From Candidatus Enterovibrio altilux (lineage in GTDB: Bacteria > Pseudomonadota > Gammaproteobacteria > Enterobacterales > Vibrionaceae): a stretch of 64,000 nt of DNA. How positions within the stretch are numbered: the first letter of the stretch is position 1; every line of letters starts with the position of its first letter. Positions 22,007-34,960 of the stretch are shown one piece after another. Location of the stretch: assembly GCF_002381345.1 (NCBI RefSeq), contig NZ_CP020660.1, positions 124,001 through 188,000 on the forward strand, in the 5' to 3' direction. Made by a program: the position numbers and the translations under genes. The notes below the pieces were generated by a model, which saw only the letters and a program-made list of their open reading frames with translations, had not been told where the DNA came from and did no database searches.

Positions 22007-22732
22007 TTAGCTATTATTTAATTGGATGAGCTCACGAGTGTGGAACGCTGGTACATTCAAACTCAATTTTTCATAGGCATTAAGCATTAATAGCAGTGAT
22101 TTTTTTGCTGCTATAGTATCAAAAAAATGGCGTTGTAGTTCTTTACAACGATTAATTACAGCAATCCATGCTCCTCGGCGGACATAAAAGTCAGCGATTG
22201 TGAGTTCGTAATCGGCGAGGCGATTTTTTAGTGCAATCATGCGCTTTTTAGCATCCGCCGCATATTCACTATTTGGATATTGCTCTAGCAAACGACGAAA
22301 ATCAACAAATGCATGTCGAGCGAATTCAGGATTGCAATCTGCACAGTTAATGTTAATTAGATCATATAAAACATTTTTGTCCTTCGCCATATTGGTTAGG
22401 CCACGCATATATAATACCCAACTTGTATCAGGGTGATTTGGATTGAGGCGCATAAAGCGATCAATGGTTGCTTCTCCAAGAACCAGAGCATTATTTTTAT
22501 AGTATGCGTATATTAGGTATAGTTGAACTTGTTCAGAATACACACCAAATGGATAGTGTGAATCAAGAGCTTCTAGCTTGTGAATTGCTGAGCTCCAATT
22601 TCCCTCCTTTAATAAAATTTGGGCTTTTTGATAAAGTTCTGACGGTGAGAGGTCAGGCATGATGCCATCTGTGCTAGAACACCCTGCTAGTAGGGAAATG
22701 GCGAATAAAGAGGAGATAGTCAAATGTTTCAT
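22007..22732 (-). CDS. bamD: Outer-membrane assembly lipoprotein BamD
   Basis: A 241-residue lipoprotein of the BAM complex that folds outer-membrane proteins. Signal peptide with lipobox (MKHLTISSLFAISLLAGCSS), then TPR-like helices (ELYQKAQILLKEGNWSSAIHKLE near residue 33). The length matches E. coli BamD (245). Divergent from rluD with about 190 bp between, the conserved gammaproteobacterial arrangement. About 275 bp downstream towards the IS unit hold nothing I recognise. Confidence 0.95.
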   Translation of the reverse strand: MKHLTISSLFAISLLAGCSSTDGIMPDLSPSELYQKAQILLKEGNWSSAIHKLEALDSHYPFGVYSEQVQLYLIYAYYKNNALVLGEATIDRFMRLNPNHPDTSWVLYMRGLTNMAKDKNVLYDLININCADCNPEFARHAFVDFRRLLEQYPNSEYAADAKKRMIALKNRLADYELTIADFYVRRGAWIAVINRCKELQRHFFDTIAAKKSLLLMLNAYEKLSLNVPAFHTRELIQLNNS

Positions 22733-22920
22733 TACTATGGTCGCTTCCTTGAAAGAATATTTTAGCCTTTGTCATTACGAATATCAAAAGCTACATTGGT
22801 ATAATAGGGATTATTTTACTCACCGAACCGATATAATACCAACTAGATAAACATGAGCATCTTACGGACAAAAATTTACATAGTACGATATGAGTTTCAT
22901 TGAGAATAAAAAATTTCATT

Positions 22921-23898
22921 ATGGCGCAGCATTTAGAGTTCAGCAGCACAGTCACTGAGAGTCAACTTGGACAACGCTTAGATCAGGCAATGGTCGAGTT
23001 GTTTTCTGATTATTCACGTTCTCGAATTAAAAAATGGATTTTAGCAGATAAGGTAAGCGTTGATGGAATAATCGTCAATAAGTCTCGTATGAAAATGATG
23101 GGTGGCGAAGTTATTCTTGTAAAAGCAAAAATTGAAGATGAACGGCGGTGGGAGGCTCAAGACATCTTACTTAATATTGTTTACGAAGATGACGATATTA
23201 TAGTCATTAATAAACAACGTGGTTTGGTTGTCCATCCAGGTGCTGGTTGCCCTAATGGCACGGTATTGAATGCACTACTCTTTTTGCACCCAAATATCTC
23301 TGAAGTGCCGCGTGCTGGTATTGTGCATCGCTTAGACAAAAACACGACGGGTTTGATGGTGGTTGCAAAAACGATCTCAGCTCACACTCGTCTTGTTCGC
23401 GCTTTGCAAAAGCGTAAAAAATTCATGCGAGAATATGAAGCGATTGTGATCGGCACGATGACTGGTGGCGGTACCATTGACAAGCCAATCGGTCGTCATC
23501 CGACTAAGCGCACACACATGGCAGTGAATGAGTTAGGTAAGCCTGCGGTTACGCATTATCGAGTAGCTGAACACTTCCGTGCACATACGCGCTTACGCGT
23601 GCGTTTGGATACAGGACGTACTCACCAAATTCGTGTTCATATGTCGCACTTGAATTATCCATTGATCGGTGACGACCTCTATGGAGGGCGTCTATGTCCA
23701 CTACGAAATACTGGCAACGAATTGATTCAAGTCTTGCGTGATTTTGATCGACAAGCTCTTCATTCCACCATACTGCGTTTAGAACACCCAATTACAGGTG
23801 AGTTGATGGAGTGGTATGTTCCTATTCCTAACGATATGGTAAAACTTATTGCAGTGCTTCGTGCTGATGTTGAAGAGTTCCGAGAGTTGCAATATTAA
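22921..23898 (+). CDS. rluD: 23S rRNA pseudouridine(1911/1915/1917) synthase
   Basis: A 325-residue RluD. An N-terminal S4 domain (LGQRLDQAMVELFSDYSRSR) is followed by the synthase core with catalytic aspartate in GIVHRLDKNTTGLMVVAKT near residue 139, and TGRTHQIRVHMSHLNYPLIGD. The ATG at 22921 gives MAQHLEF, matching E. coli MAQRVQL; the frame continues 7 codons upstream without similarity. Followed 2 bp later by pgeF. Confidence 0.95.
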   Translation: MAQHLEFSSTVTESQLGQRLDQAMVELFSDYSRSRIKKWILADKVSVDGIIVNKSRMKMMGGEVILVKAKIEDERRWEAQDILLNIVYEDDDIIVINKQRGLVVHPGAGCPNGTVLNALLFLHPNISEVPRAGIVHRLDKNTTGLMVVAKTISAHTRLVRALQKRKKFMREYEAIVIGTMTGGGTIDKPIGRHPTKRTHMAVNELGKPAVTHYRVAEHFRAHTRLRVRLDTGRTHQIRVHMSHLNYPLIGDDLYGGRLCPLRNTGNELIQVLRDFDRQALHSTILRLEHPITGELMEWYVPIPNDMVKLIAVLRADVEEFRELQY

Positions 23899-23900
23899 TT

Positions 23901-24644
23901 ATGGATTGGATTAAGCCAAATTGGCCTGTGCCACATTATGTTCAAGCCATTAGCACGACGCGTGTGGGAGGTATTAGCTTTCCCCCCTACGATAGCTTGA
24001 ATTTGGGAAATCATGTTCAAGATAATCCAGAACATGTTGCAAAAAATCGCGCGCTATTTGCAAAACATATGCAAATGATGTCGATGCCAGTTTGGCTTAA
24101 TCAAGTGCATGGTACAGATGTAGTAACGTTACCTCTATCTGTTTCAGTTCCTATTCCTGAAGCAGATGCTTCTTTTACGTGTGAGGTGGGGCAAGTATGT
24201 GCTATTATGACTGCTGATTGTTTGTCGGTTTTGTTCTGCGATGCAGCTGGCTCTCAAGTAGCTGCTGCTCATGCAGGATGGCGGGGGCTCGTCAAAGGAG
24301 TATTAGAACAGACGTTGTTGCACTTTTCTGATCCTAGTCAAGTTATAGCGTGGCTGGGTCCTGCTATTGGAGCATCTGTTTTTGAAGTGGGGGTGGAAGT
24401 CCGTAATGACTTTATTGTAAATGATCCTGGCGCTGATATTGCCTTTAAAGTACATAAGGATCGCTGGTTAGCAGATATTTATTTATTAGCGAGGAGACGC
24501 TTGAATCGAGCTGGTGTAACCAATATTTACGGTGGGGATTTGTGCACGGTTTCTGAACCTCACCGTTTTTTTTCCTATCGACGGGAAAATCAAACAGGTC
24601 GGCAGGTTAGTTGTGTATGGATCGACAACACAATTAAACAGTAA
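23901..24644 (+). CDS. pgeF: YfiH/PgeF family protein (purine nucleoside phosphorylase; peptidoglycan editing factor)
   Basis: 247 residues of the multicopper-oxidase-like DUF152 family. Metal-site motifs: NQVHGTDVV, TADCLSVLF and AAHAGWRG. Family members are described both as purine nucleoside phosphorylases and as guards against wrong amino acids in peptidoglycan. The conserved rluD-pgeF-clpB order supports orthology with E. coli yfiH. Confidence 0.92.
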   Translation: MDWIKPNWPVPHYVQAISTTRVGGISFPPYDSLNLGNHVQDNPEHVAKNRALFAKHMQMMSMPVWLNQVHGTDVVTLPLSVSVPIPEADASFTCEVGQVCAIMTADCLSVLFCDAAGSQVAAAHAGWRGLVKGVLEQTLLHFSDPSQVIAWLGPAIGASVFEVGVEVRNDFIVNDPGADIAFKVHKDRWLADIYLLARRRLNRAGVTNIYGGDLCTVSEPHRFFSYRRENQTGRQVSCVWIDNTIKQ

Positions 24645-24729
24645 ATATTTCGCCATTTAACTTAGAATTAGTCATGGCTGTTCCCATTTTATTAGTACGT
24701 ATATATTGATGTAGTTTAGAGGAGGAGAT

Positions 24730-27306
24730 ATGCGACTTGATCGATTTACCAGCAAATTTCAACTGGCAATTTCTGAAGCTCAGTCTCTGGCTTTAGGGTG
24801 CGATAATCAGTATATTGAACCTGTGCACTTGATGGTGTCTCTTCTCAGTCAGGACAGCGGTACCATTCGTTCTTTCATGTTACTTATTAATGTTGATGTG
24901 AGCCAATTGCATTCTAGTTTGAGTGAGCTGTTGAATAAATTACCTAAAGTGACTGGTACAGGGGGAGATGTTCAGTTTTCTAATAACATAGTAATGCTTT
25001 TCAATATGTGCGATAAGCTGTCACAAAAACGCAAAGATAAATACATTTGTCCTGAGTTATTCATTTTAGCAGCAATTGAAGACAAAGGTCCTTTGGGTGA
25101 ACTACTCAGAAGTTTCGCTTTAACCACGAAAAAAATTGAAGACGCCATCATTAAAGTACGAGGTAGTCAGGTAATTAATGATCTAAGCGCAGAGAATGCT
25201 CGTCAAGCATTAGAGAAGTTCACGGTTGATCTTACCGAAAAAGCTGAACAAGGTATGCTTGATCCTGTTATTGGTCGAGATGAAGAAATCCGTCGAACTA
25301 TACAGGTGCTGCAACGGCGTACTAAAAACAACCCGGTGATCATTGGAGAGCCTGGTGTTGGTAAGACAGCAATTATAGAGGGTCTTGCTCAACGTATAAT
25401 TAATGGAGAAGTTCCAGAGGCTCTACGTAATAATCGAGTGCTTTCGCTTGATATGGGATTGCTTGTTGCTGGTGCTAAATTTCGCGGTGAGTTTGAAGAG
25501 CGATTGAAATCAGTTTTAAATGAGTTGGTGAAAAAAAAAGGGAACGTTATTCTCTTTATCGATGAAATACACATGATGGTGGGAGCCGGTAAAGCTGAAG
25601 GCTCTATGGATGCAGGTAATATGTTAAAACCTGCATTAGCTCGTGGTGAGCTTCACTGTGTGGGGGCGACAACGCTAGATGAATATCGACAATACATTGA
25701 AAAAGATACTGCACTGGAGCGTCGTTTTCAGAAAATATTGGTTAAGGAACCCACGGTTGAAGACACTGTGGCAATACTGCGTGGTCTTAAAGAACGTTAT
25801 GAACTTCATCATGCGGTTGAAATCACTGACCCTGCAATTATTGCAGCGGCAAATTTGTCTCACCGTTATATATCCGATCGTCAATTGCCTGATAAAGCAA
25901 TCGATTTGATCGATGAAGCAGCCTCCAGTATTCGCATACAAATTGATTCTAAACCAGAACAATTAGATCGTCTGGAGCGTCGGCTTATTCAACTTAAAAT
26001 TGAACAACAGGCACTTGCAAAAGAAAATGACGATGCAAGTAAAAAACGCCTTGAAATACTTCAAGCTGAAATTGATGAAAAAGAGCGTGATTATGCTGAG
26101 CTTGAAGAAGTATGGAATGCAGAAAAAGCAGCATTATCTGGAACACAGCATATTAAAGGTGCGTTAGAACAAGCACGTATAGATTTTGAGATAGCTCGCC
26201 GTGCAAGTGATTTAAATCGCATGTCTGAATTACAATACGGTCATATTCCTTCTCTTGAAAAACAGCTCAATTTAGCAAATAAAGCCGAAATGCAAACAAT
26301 GACTTTGCTGAGAAATCGCGTTACGGGTGCGGAAATTGCAGAAATCTTATCACGTCAGACTGGTATTCCAGTTGCAAAAATGCTTGAAGGCGAGAAAGAA
26401 AAGCTTCTACATATGGAAAATGAACTTCATGGACGAGTTATCGGGCAAGCTGAAGCGATTAACTCTGTAGCAAATGCAATTCGTCGAAGCCGAGCGGGTT
26501 TGGCTGACCCGAATCGTCCTATTGGTTCTTTTTTGTTCCTAGGTCCTACGGGGGTAGGTAAGACTGAGTTATGCAAAACACTTGCAGTGTTCATGTTTGA
26601 TAGTAGTGATGCCATGGTTCGTATTGATATGTCTGAGTTTATGGAAAAGCATTCAGTCGCAAGATTAGTGGGTGCTCCTCCTGGTTATATTGGATATGAA
26701 GATGGTGGTTATTTAACAGAAGCAGTACGTCGTCGGCCATATTCTGTCATTCTACTAGATGAAATAGAGAAAGCTCATCCTGATGTTTTCAATCTATTAC
26801 TTCAGGTATTGGATGATGGTCGTTTAACAGATGGACAAGGTCGTACTGTTGATTTTAAAAATACAGTAGTTATTATGACGTCCAATTTAGGGTCAGATAG
26901 GATTCAGGAGCATTTTGCTGAATTGGATTATGATGGCATAAAGATGATGGTCATGGATGTGGTAAGTAAACACTTCCGACCTGAATTTATTAATCGTATC
27001 GATGAGGTTGTGGTGTTCCATCCACTGCATCAAGAACATATTAAGGAAATTGCAAATATTCAACTTCTATATTTGGCAAAACGCATGGCCGAACATAATT
27101 TAACACTGGAAGTTAACGATGAGGCACTTAGTTTTATTGCAAAAACTGGCTTTGATCCTGTATATGGGGCGCGTCCTTTGAAACGCGCAATGCAGCAGAA
27201 TATCGAAAATCCTTTGGCACTGGCGATACTGAAAGGTGAGGTGAAGCCTGGTAAGCCAATCAAACTAACTGTTGAGAACAACAAAATTAAAGCTACGCAG
27301 CAATAA
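24730..27306 (+). CDS. clpB: ATP-dependent disaggregase ClpB
   Basis: An 858-residue Hsp100 chaperone, full length. An N-terminal Clp domain (about 1-145) precedes the first AAA+ with Walker A GEPGVGKT near residue 206 and Walker [10 protein letters not shown]; a coiled-coil middle domain (about 400-530); and a second AAA+ with GPTGVGKT near 605 and [14 protein letters not shown]. It extracts proteins from aggregates with DnaK. A GAGGAGGAG ribosome site lies just before the ATG. No sigma-32 promoter is evident to me, though the ~85 bp gap could hold one. Confidence 0.97.
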   Translation: MRLDRFTSKFQLAISEAQSLALGCDNQYIEPVHLMVSLLSQDSGTIRSFMLLINVDVSQLHSSLSELLNKLPKVTGTGGDVQFSNNIVMLFNMCDKLSQKRKDKYICPELFILAAIEDKGPLGELLRSFALTTKKIEDAIIKVRGSQVINDLSAENARQALEKFTVDLTEKAEQGMLDPVIGRDEEIRRTIQVLQRRTKNNPVIIGEPGVGKTAIIEGLAQRIINGEVPEALRNNRVLSLDMGLLVAGAKFRGEFEERLKSVLNELVKKKGNVILFIDEIHMMVGAGKAEGSMDAGNMLKPALARGELHCVGATTLDEYRQYIEKDTALERRFQKILVKEPTVEDTVAILRGLKERYELHHAVEITDPAIIAAANLSHRYISDRQLPDKAIDLIDEAASSIRIQIDSKPEQLDRLERRLIQLKIEQQALAKENDDASKKRLEILQAEIDEKERDYAELEEVWNAEKAALSGTQHIKGALEQARIDFEIARRASDLNRMSELQYGHIPSLEKQLNLANKAEMQTMTLLRNRVTGAEIAEILSRQTGIPVAKMLEGEKEKLLHMENELHGRVIGQAEAINSVANAIRRSRAGLADPNRPIGSFLFLGPTGVGKTELCKTLAVFMFDSSDAMVRIDMSEFMEKHSVARLVGAPPGYIGYEDGGYLTEAVRRRPYSVILLDEIEKAHPDVFNLLLQVLDDGRLTDGQGRTVDFKNTVVIMTSNLGSDRIQEHFAELDYDGIKMMVMDVVSKHFRPEFINRIDEVVVFHPLHQEHIKEIANIQLLYLAKRMAEHNLTLEVNDEALSFIAKTGFDPVYGARPLKRAMQQNIENPLALAILKGEVKPGKPIKLTVENNKIKATQQ

Positions 27307-27471
27307 TTACGATGTACTGTTTCCATTATTTTAGTTTTATGATAGGATATATACATTAATAATCTTTTTAATTTAAGCATAGATAGTAAATTTTACATGT
27401 TAACTATCTGACTGTGGGTTAGGAGATATCACCAATTAAGCATATAAATTTATCACATCATATGTAAATGT

Positions 27472-27924
27472 TTATTTTTCAAACCAATAACTCATAATGA
27501 GTGCGTCTTCGTGGCGACCACTCATTGTGGGATAATAATTGTAACGTCGGTCAGATTCATTAAAGCCTTGTGACTCATAAAATTTAATTGCATTAACGTT
27601 GCTTGCTCTCACTTCTAGCCAAGCTTCCTGAGCATTCGCCCCTTTTGTACATTCAATAAAAGCAGATAAAAGCTGTTTGCCATACCCTTGACCTTGATAT
27701 ATAGGTGCTACGGCTATATTCAATAAGGAAGCTTCCCCTGCTACGCACTGTGAGTAAAAATAGCCAACAACATCTCCGTCTACAATAAGTACCCTATTGT
27801 ATGCCAATTTATCTGGCGATTGTTCTAACATAGTCTTTGGCCATGGATGGGTATGAGCCACACGTTCAATACTGATGACAGGATTTATCCACTGAATATC
27901 AAGGGGAAGGAGTTTACTTTTCAT
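27472..27924 (-). CDS. rimI: Ribosomal protein bS18 N-alanine acetyltransferase
   Basis: A 150-residue GNAT acetyltransferase with the acetyl-CoA motif QGQGYGKQLL after the strand LLNIAVAP, and the RimI-typical end region EVRASNVNAIKFYESQGF. The start overlaps the end of holD by 11 bp, the usual holD-rimI pairing. About 165 bp downstream, towards clpB, contain nothing recognisable. Confidence 0.93.
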   Translation of the reverse strand: MKSKLLPLDIQWINPVISIERVAHTHPWPKTMLEQSPDKLAYNRVLIVDGDVVGYFYSQCVAGEASLLNIAVAPIYQGQGYGKQLLSAFIECTKGANAQEAWLEVRASNVNAIKFYESQGFNESDRRYNYYPTMSGRHEDALIMSYWFEK

Positions 27925-28309
27925 ATTTTTTTATCTGAAGCCAAAGCGCTCTTTTCTCTGCTTCATTATTTTGTAGCTCTGCTAATGTGGGTGAAGTCAA
28001 TGTTTGCATCACCTCTATATGTGTTTGTTTAATACCCGCAAACCAACACCATTCAAGTTCATGCTCATCTATTTGACATAAGGAAATTAGAGGGACGCGC
28101 AAAGCATGATGAGCCTCTAACTTCATACTCGCTAAAATTTTGCCAAACAACCAAGCATCATGTTCATTCAACGGTTCTGCACAAACAAAAAGTAGCTTGC
28201 ATGATGGTGGTACTGATAACAAATTTGATGGTGATCCAGGATAGAGTTCAGGCCGCCTGAGTGCCCAAACTGGAATCTTCATTTCTTTGAGACGTTGTAA
28301 ATTATTCAT
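27914..28309 (-). CDS. holD: DNA polymerase III psi subunit
   Basis: 131 residues, similar in length to E. coli HolD (137). MNNLQRLKEMKIPVWALRRPELYPG is typical of the N-terminal chi/SSB-contact region of psi. It links the clamp loader to chi and so to SSB. It overlaps rimI in a two-gene operon. Confidence 0.9.
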   Translation of the reverse strand: MNNLQRLKEMKIPVWALRRPELYPGSPSNLLSVPPSCKLLFVCAEPLNEHDAWLFGKILASMKLEAHHALRVPLISLCQIDEHELEWCWFAGIKQTHIEVMQTLTSPTLAELQNNEAEKRALWLQIKKYEK

Positions 28310-28479
28310 GTTCGATAAATACCCATAAATAAGATAGGAATAATGGAAAAGTATTATTAAAAAATATCAGACGAAAACACACCAAAGTTTACCATAATAA
28401 CTAGTCAATACTAGATTGCTAAATTACAGAATATTAAGTTCAGTATAATACTCCACGAGTTCTTTAACATGCCTATACT

Positions 28480-29135
28480 GGCTTTGTTTTTTTATTCAAG
28501 TTTAGACAACAAGTTTCAATATAATGAACTATTAGACAATCTCTTTCTAGGTAAACTTAATTCTGTTAGCTTATTTAACACTTTTATCATTGTATAGGTT
28601 TTCTCTCATTCGGTCATTGCAACCTCTTAGGTTCAATGTTCCTTCGAATAGTTTTTAACTCAAAATACCGCCGTATCTGGTTGGCTGTATTTTCTACATC
28701 AGGAAACTAAATGATCAATCTACGCTCTAAACAGCTAGGCTCTCTTGAATACTTAGGTCTGATGAACAAGTTTCGTTACACAACAACTAGCCGGAAGCAG
28801 TATAATAAAATTTCAATCAATAGTGGTTCACTGACATGCTGAATTGCTGAAAAAGCCTCTTAACTATGGAATCAAATTAAGCAGGGTAATCATAGAGACC
28901 TCATTTATTTAGCGACTTAGCCACTTCGATAAATTTCATAGTTAAATGTGTATTTTTAATGCCATTGAGAAGTTTGCAAGGATTCATTAATTCTGTGCTC
29001 AAATTTACTCAACTACCATTGCTATGTCCTCACTATTCATGCATTAGCAAGAGAGCTAAAATGGTTAATGTTGCGTTCAAGACGAAGACTAAGGAACCAT
29101 CAGTACGTAGCCATTGGTTCTACGAAGCTTTGTTT
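28480..29135. mobile_element. IS903-group composite unit, 3' half deleted, against trxB
   Basis: A minus-strand right-end fragment (28480-28682) joined to a plus-strand copy (28683 on) that is cut about half way through. The IS ends in a scrap resembling a terminal repeat (AGCTTTGTTTGATTCAAG near 29129), only a few bases from the trxB stop codon. Confidence 0.8.
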
Positions 29136-29143
29136 GATTCAAG

Positions 29144-30130
<987 letters not shown>

Positions 30131-30265
30131 TTATATTAATACTGATTGTAAGGAAAATAAGGAGGTAAAGGAAGGAGACCTTACAGTACCCGTAAGATAA
30201 ATATATGTACTTTCTACACTGCACATCTTTACTGATAGAAATAATGCTCAAAATAAATAGCAACT

Positions 30266-31431
30266 GACTTTATTTCTTAATTAAAATTTAGGTAGCAAGT
30301 CCCAACATGATTCACTATGAGACAATTACTTGCGTTTGAGGAATACGTATCACTGTTAATTTATTTAATGCGTTTATTTTGGTGCAGGTTTCGCTAATCT
30401 AAGCATTGTGATCTCTTAGAGCTTTATTCCCTAAATTAAGGAGCTAAATTATCAATATACACTTTAAATAGCTAAGCTCACATCAATATTCAGGTTGATG
30501 AACAAAATTCGCTACAAAACAATTAACTGGAAGTAGTATAGTCAAACTTTAATCAATTGTAGCTCACTAATATTTTGGATTGATGAAGTAGTCACTCAAC
30601 TGTGGAATCAAACGAAGCAGGGTAATTATGGGATACCTCCTTTATTTAGCGACTTAGCCATGATGACAGCCCTCATGGTTAAACGCGTATTTTTAATCCT
30701 ATTGAGAGGTCTACAAGGATTCATCAGTTTTGTTTTTAACTTACTTAACTACCGTTGTCATGCCCTCACTATTCATGCATTGCAAACGAACCAAAACGGT
30801 TAACGTCGCGTTCAAAATGAAGAATACAGAAATTATCCAGCACTTAGTCATTGATTTCAGGGAATTAAAAGCCTGCGGTGAAGGCGAATGGAAAGTAAAA
30901 AAGCATGGCACTGATGGGAAACGATAAGCCTGACATAAGTTACATTTAGCGGTAGATATAAATACGTCTGAAATCATTACTGCTGAGTTAAGTGCATCAA
31001 ATGTGGCTGATGGTACAGTGCTATCTAACTTACTCTAACCAATTCGTTGAAAAATTACTAAAATATCAGGCAATGAGGCTTACGACACCAGATAATATTA
31101 CGAAACTATTCGCATTAAATGAGAGGTTACATTCATCTCATCAAGAAGGGAAGCAACTTTTTTGGAAAGAGGTCATCCGCGCAATTTAACGGTCAGGTGC
31201 TAGAAGTTATATGGTTCAAATGAGTATTAAAAAATGAGGATGGTTATTATAAACGTTCCCTATACGAGACATTGAGCCTAAGGGATCACAATGCTCCAAT
31301 TAACGAAATTCACACTATAATAATAGCACTAAATAAGCTAATAGGACTAAGTTTGCCTAAAATGAAAGCGATTGTCTAACAGCAAATGATGTGAAAATTA
31401 GCTATCTAAACTAGAGTTAGGAAATAAAACT
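30266..31431. mobile_element. IS903-group composite unit, short right-end arm
   Basis: A minus-strand right-end piece (30266-30419, about 154 bp) joined to a plus-strand copy (30420-31431). Same layout as the unit at 8287, but the inverted arm has lost its inner part. Several shreds of transposase, none longer than about 80 codons. Confidence 0.85.
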
Positions 31432-32426
31432 GGTATAAGCAGGAAGGTAGTAAACATTAATGTCGAGATCACATGTGGCATTTTTACCGAAATTACTTCG
31501 ATGATATCCCACTCCATTGAGAACAATATGTAGCTGATGAGTCGGTGAGTTATTCTATCTTAGTTTGCTAAAGAAAGGAGTAATATTGTACTCTTGATTA
31601 TCTTATACTAGCTGATTTTAGTGCCTGCAGTATCGCTAAAATCTATGGCATTAATAAAATTATAATAACTACAGTTATCGGCCATTACGAGAAAATTATT
31701 ATTGTGAGTATTTTTAATGTTAAGTGCCTTTTATATCAAGCAGATAAGTATAGTACAGAAGTACATAATAAGCAATAGTAGCCACTAATTCTACCATGGG
31801 AAGCAATGTTGTCGTGCTTTCCAGCTTGAATTTACTATGAACAATATCGGTATTAACGATTAGAATCGCATGCTGTACATAAGTATTCATGCGGTTACTT
31901 GTGTTTTTAAAACATTCAAACTTCACTGTGTAACTATGCTCCTTTTTAACGTGTTGGATGTGGTGCTTATCAGCGGAAGTGTATGAGCAATGATCTTCGT
32001 GGATAGCAGAAAATTTCGTTGACCCTGATGTGAGCGATAACCTAAGTTTAATAAAATTATTGGTTATGCGTTTTAGTGTTGCGGAAAAAGATATTCAATG
32101 AACTTTGTAAAAATTTATTTATATTCTAAACTGCATTTTAGCGTACATATGGCTGTAATGTATATAACCTCTTTTTCGAGTATAAGCACATTGTTGGCAT
32201 GCTTTATACTCAATGCATTGAGAAAGAGTATACAACTCTTCACACTATTGTGATGCTATTCAATAAAAATAATAGGGTATTCGATATTAACGGAAATACA
32301 TAATAAGATCATTGGTTCATTTATTAAACAATAGTATTGTCTTCAACTATAATTAACTGGTTGAATACATAACTCGCTTTGTTCACTGAAACAATACATC
32401 CAACCGAATGTATGCGATGATTTTTT
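31432..32426. other. One-kb intergenic stretch, no convincing gene
   Basis: AT-rich DNA with many stops in all frames. A 68-codon minus-strand frame (31720-31926) ends in a hydrophobic segment (LVATIAYYVLLYYTYLLD) but has no recognisable family or clear ribosome site. I take the stretch as decayed former coding DNA; no IS similarity is seen. Confidence 0.5.
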
Positions 32427-34451
32427 TTAGCCGTTTTGAATGAATAGCACTCTCAAATTTGAAATTTGATCACGCAAAGATGCAGCTATCTCAAACTCAA
32501 GGTTCTGTGCTGCTTTATGCATTTGACTTTCTAATAATTGAATTTGTTTCTCAATTTTTTCTGCAGATTGTATTATGTATGTCATATCATTTTCCGCAAG
32601 CGCGTTAAGAACTCCGTTTATTTTTGGTCTTTGCAGCTTTTGTTTTCCGTTAAATTTCATCACGTCTATCACTTTTTTATTTAGACGTTGTGGCACTATT
32701 CCATTTTTTATATTGTACAATTTTTGTTTTACTCGACGTTGCTCCGTTACATCGATCGCTCTTTGCATTGAACTCGTAATTCTATCTCCATAAAGAATTG
32801 CTTTACCATTAAGATTACGTGCAGCACGGCCGATGGTCTGGATAAGAGAGCGCTCAGAACGAAGAAAACCCTCTTTGTCAGCATCCAAAATAGCAACTAA
32901 TGATACCTCTGGCATATCTAGGCCTTCTCTCAATAGGTTAATTCCTACGAGTACATCAAATTTGCCTAATCGCAGATCTCGAATAATTTCAACGCGCTCG
33001 ACAGTGTCTATATCAGAATGCAAATAACGCACTCGAACACCATGCTCCTCCAAATACTCAGTAAGATCTTCCGCCATGCGCTTTGTTAGTGTCGTAACGA
33101 GTACTCGTTCATCTATGCCAGCACGTAGACGAATTTCAGAGAGTAGATCATCAATTTGAGTGTTAACTGGACGAACTTCAATCTTAGGATCGAGCAAACC
33201 GGTAGGACGAACCACTTGCTCAGCAATCTCTCCATCTGACTTCTCAAGTTCATAGCTGCTTGGGGTCGCAGAGACGTAAATAATTTGTGGTGCAAGCGCT
33301 TCAAATTCATCAAATTTGAGTGGCCTATTATCCAATGCAGATGGCAAACGAAAACCATACTCTACTAACGTTTCCTTTCGTGAGCGATCACCTTTATACA
33401 TGGCCCCAATCTGTGGAACCGTCACATGAGATTCATCAATTATCAGTAATCCATCAGCTGGTAAGTAATCAAATAAGGTCGGCGGCGGCTCACCATCTAA
33501 ACGTCCACTCAAATATCGTGAGTAGTTTTCAATTCCAGAGCAATAACCAAGCTCTGCCATCATTTCAAGATCAAATTGAGTACGCTGAGAAATACGTTGT
33601 TCTTCAATGAATTGATGGTTATCAAGCAGAATCTTCTTACGATTGGCCAACTCTTCTTTTATGTGCTCAATGGCTTCAATGATGCGTTCTCGTGGTGTAA
33701 CGTAGTGTGTTTTCGGATAAATGGTACAATGAGAAAGATTACGTTCAGAAGTAGCTCCTGTAAGCGGATCAAAGATGCTAATATACTCAATTTCATCATT
33801 GAATAATTCTACGCGAATTGCATCATGGTCAGATTCTGCTGGGAAGATATCAATCACTTCACCACGAACCCTAAATGTACCCCGAGTAAATGTTTGGTCG
33901 TTGCGCGTGTATTGAATTGCAGCTAATCGTCTCAGCATACTTCGTTGATCTATTATATCACCACGGCGTAAATATAGCATCATCTTGAGGTATGAATTTG
34001 GGTCACCTAAGCCATATATGGCAGAAACTGATGCGACAATAATAACATCACGCCTCTCCAACAATGCTTTCGTCGCCGATAAACGCATCTGTTCAATATA
34101 TTCGTTTACTGAAGCATCTTTATCAATAAAAGTATCTGTTGTTGGCATATACGCTTCAGGCTGATAGTAATCATAATAAGAAACAAAATACTCAACTGCA
34201 TTCTCTGGAAAAAAGTCTCTCATTTCACCATAAAGTTGTGCTGCCAATGTTTTGTTAGGTGCCATTATCATCGTAGGTCGACCCGTAGCCGCTATGATAT
34301 TGGCTATGGTGTAGGTTTTCCCAGAGCCTGTAACACCTAGAAGTGTCTGATGAGCGAGGCCAGATTCTAACCCATCTAATAACTGATTAATCGCTGTAGG
34401 CTGGTCACCCGCCAGTTCAAATGGAGAATGTAATTTAAAGTCCTTATTCAT
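32427..34451 (-). CDS. uvrB: Excinuclease ABC subunit B
   Basis: Damage-verifying helicase-like subunit of nucleotide excision repair. The chosen ATG at 34451 ([18 protein letters not shown]) gives 674 residues against 673 in E. coli. The frame runs open 67 codons further upstream, but that part is spacer and IS-derived DNA. Walker A GVTGSGKT, the beta-hairpin [10 protein letters not shown], Walker B-type DESH and a C-terminal UvrC-binding UVR domain are visible. No LexA box was recognised in the short gap before the IS remnant. Confidence 0.96.
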   Translation of the reverse strand: MNKDFKLHSPFELAGDQPTAINQLLDGLESGLAHQTLLGVTGSGKTYTIANIIAATGRPTMIMAPNKTLAAQLYGEMRDFFPENAVEYFVSYYDYYQPEAYMPTTDTFIDKDASVNEYIEQMRLSATKALLERRDVIIVASVSAIYGLGDPNSYLKMMLYLRRGDIIDQRSMLRRLAAIQYTRNDQTFTRGTFRVRGEVIDIFPAESDHDAIRVELFNDEIEYISIFDPLTGATSERNLSHCTIYPKTHYVTPRERIIEAIEHIKEELANRKKILLDNHQFIEEQRISQRTQFDLEMMAELGYCSGIENYSRYLSGRLDGEPPPTLFDYLPADGLLIIDESHVTVPQIGAMYKGDRSRKETLVEYGFRLPSALDNRPLKFDEFEALAPQIIYVSATPSSYELEKSDGEIAEQVVRPTGLLDPKIEVRPVNTQIDDLLSEIRLRAGIDERVLVTTLTKRMAEDLTEYLEEHGVRVRYLHSDIDTVERVEIIRDLRLGKFDVLVGINLLREGLDMPEVSLVAILDADKEGFLRSERSLIQTIGRAARNLNGKAILYGDRITSSMQRAIDVTEQRRVKQKLYNIKNGIVPQRLNKKVIDVMKFNGKQKLQRPKINGVLNALAENDMTYIIQSAEKIEKQIQLLESQMHKAAQNLEFEIAASLRDQISNLRVLFIQNG

Positions 34452-34551
34452 AGCGCATCCGTGACAATGAATACTAAATTTTGCATTTTGAGCCAAGGTC
34501 AGTGTAAGCCAACTAATCAAATTATCAAACGTATGAGTTTTATTTATGAAC

Positions 34552-34829
34552 TTTAGTTCAGATAGTAGATCCCAACATAACAAGCTATCTAGACGATAAC
34601 TTTCATTGTAAAGGTATCTAATCCTGTTAGCATTATTTAATGCGTTTATCATAGCGTAGATTGCACAAATCTGTGTGCTGTAATCCCTTAGGCTCAGATT
34701 AGCTAAATTTACGCTATGATAAATGCGTGAAATGAGCTGACTAAGGCAGGTATGGTATAAAATACCAGAAGTTTTTTAATAAACATTATGTTGCAATTTG
34801 TTTTTTTTACTCCAATTAGGAAATAAAAC
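34552..34829. mobile_element. Two inverted IS903-group right ends, MITE-like
   Basis: About 145 bp of right end on the minus strand joined directly to about 133 bp of right end on the plus strand, with almost the whole element missing between them. The plus-strand arm ends near 34829 (CCAATTAGGAAATAAAAC). It looks like an internal-deletion derivative of the composite unit. It lies just upstream of uvrB. Confidence 0.75.
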
Positions 34830-34960
34830 TTGATTAAACGAGTATTTTTAATGCTGTTGAGAGATCTGCAAGGGTTCATGAACTCTATTTTCAAGCTTAC
34901 TCAACTACCATTATGATGCCCCATTATTTATGCATCAAAAAATAAAACCATTAATAATAT
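34830..34960 (+). mobile_element. IS903-group internal fragment
   Basis: About 130 bp from the transposase N-terminal region (AATGCTGTTGAGAGATCTGC onward), without terminal repeats, next to the inverted right-end pair. Confidence 0.65.

Noticed and set aside
31720-31926. A 68-codon membrane-protein ORF on the minus strand
   Set aside because: No recognisable family and no ribosome site, in a decayed 1-kb spacer; reported only as part of the intergenic entry.
32575-33806. Plus-strand ORFs inside uvrB, and similar frames opposite trxB, clpB and sypC
   Set aside because: Shadows of real genes on the other strand, with no family resemblance and no ribosome sites.
34452-34652. A 67-codon N-terminal extension of uvrB
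   Set aside because: The extension runs into IS and spacer sequence and has no UvrB similarity; the ATG at 34451 gives the family length and N-terminus.
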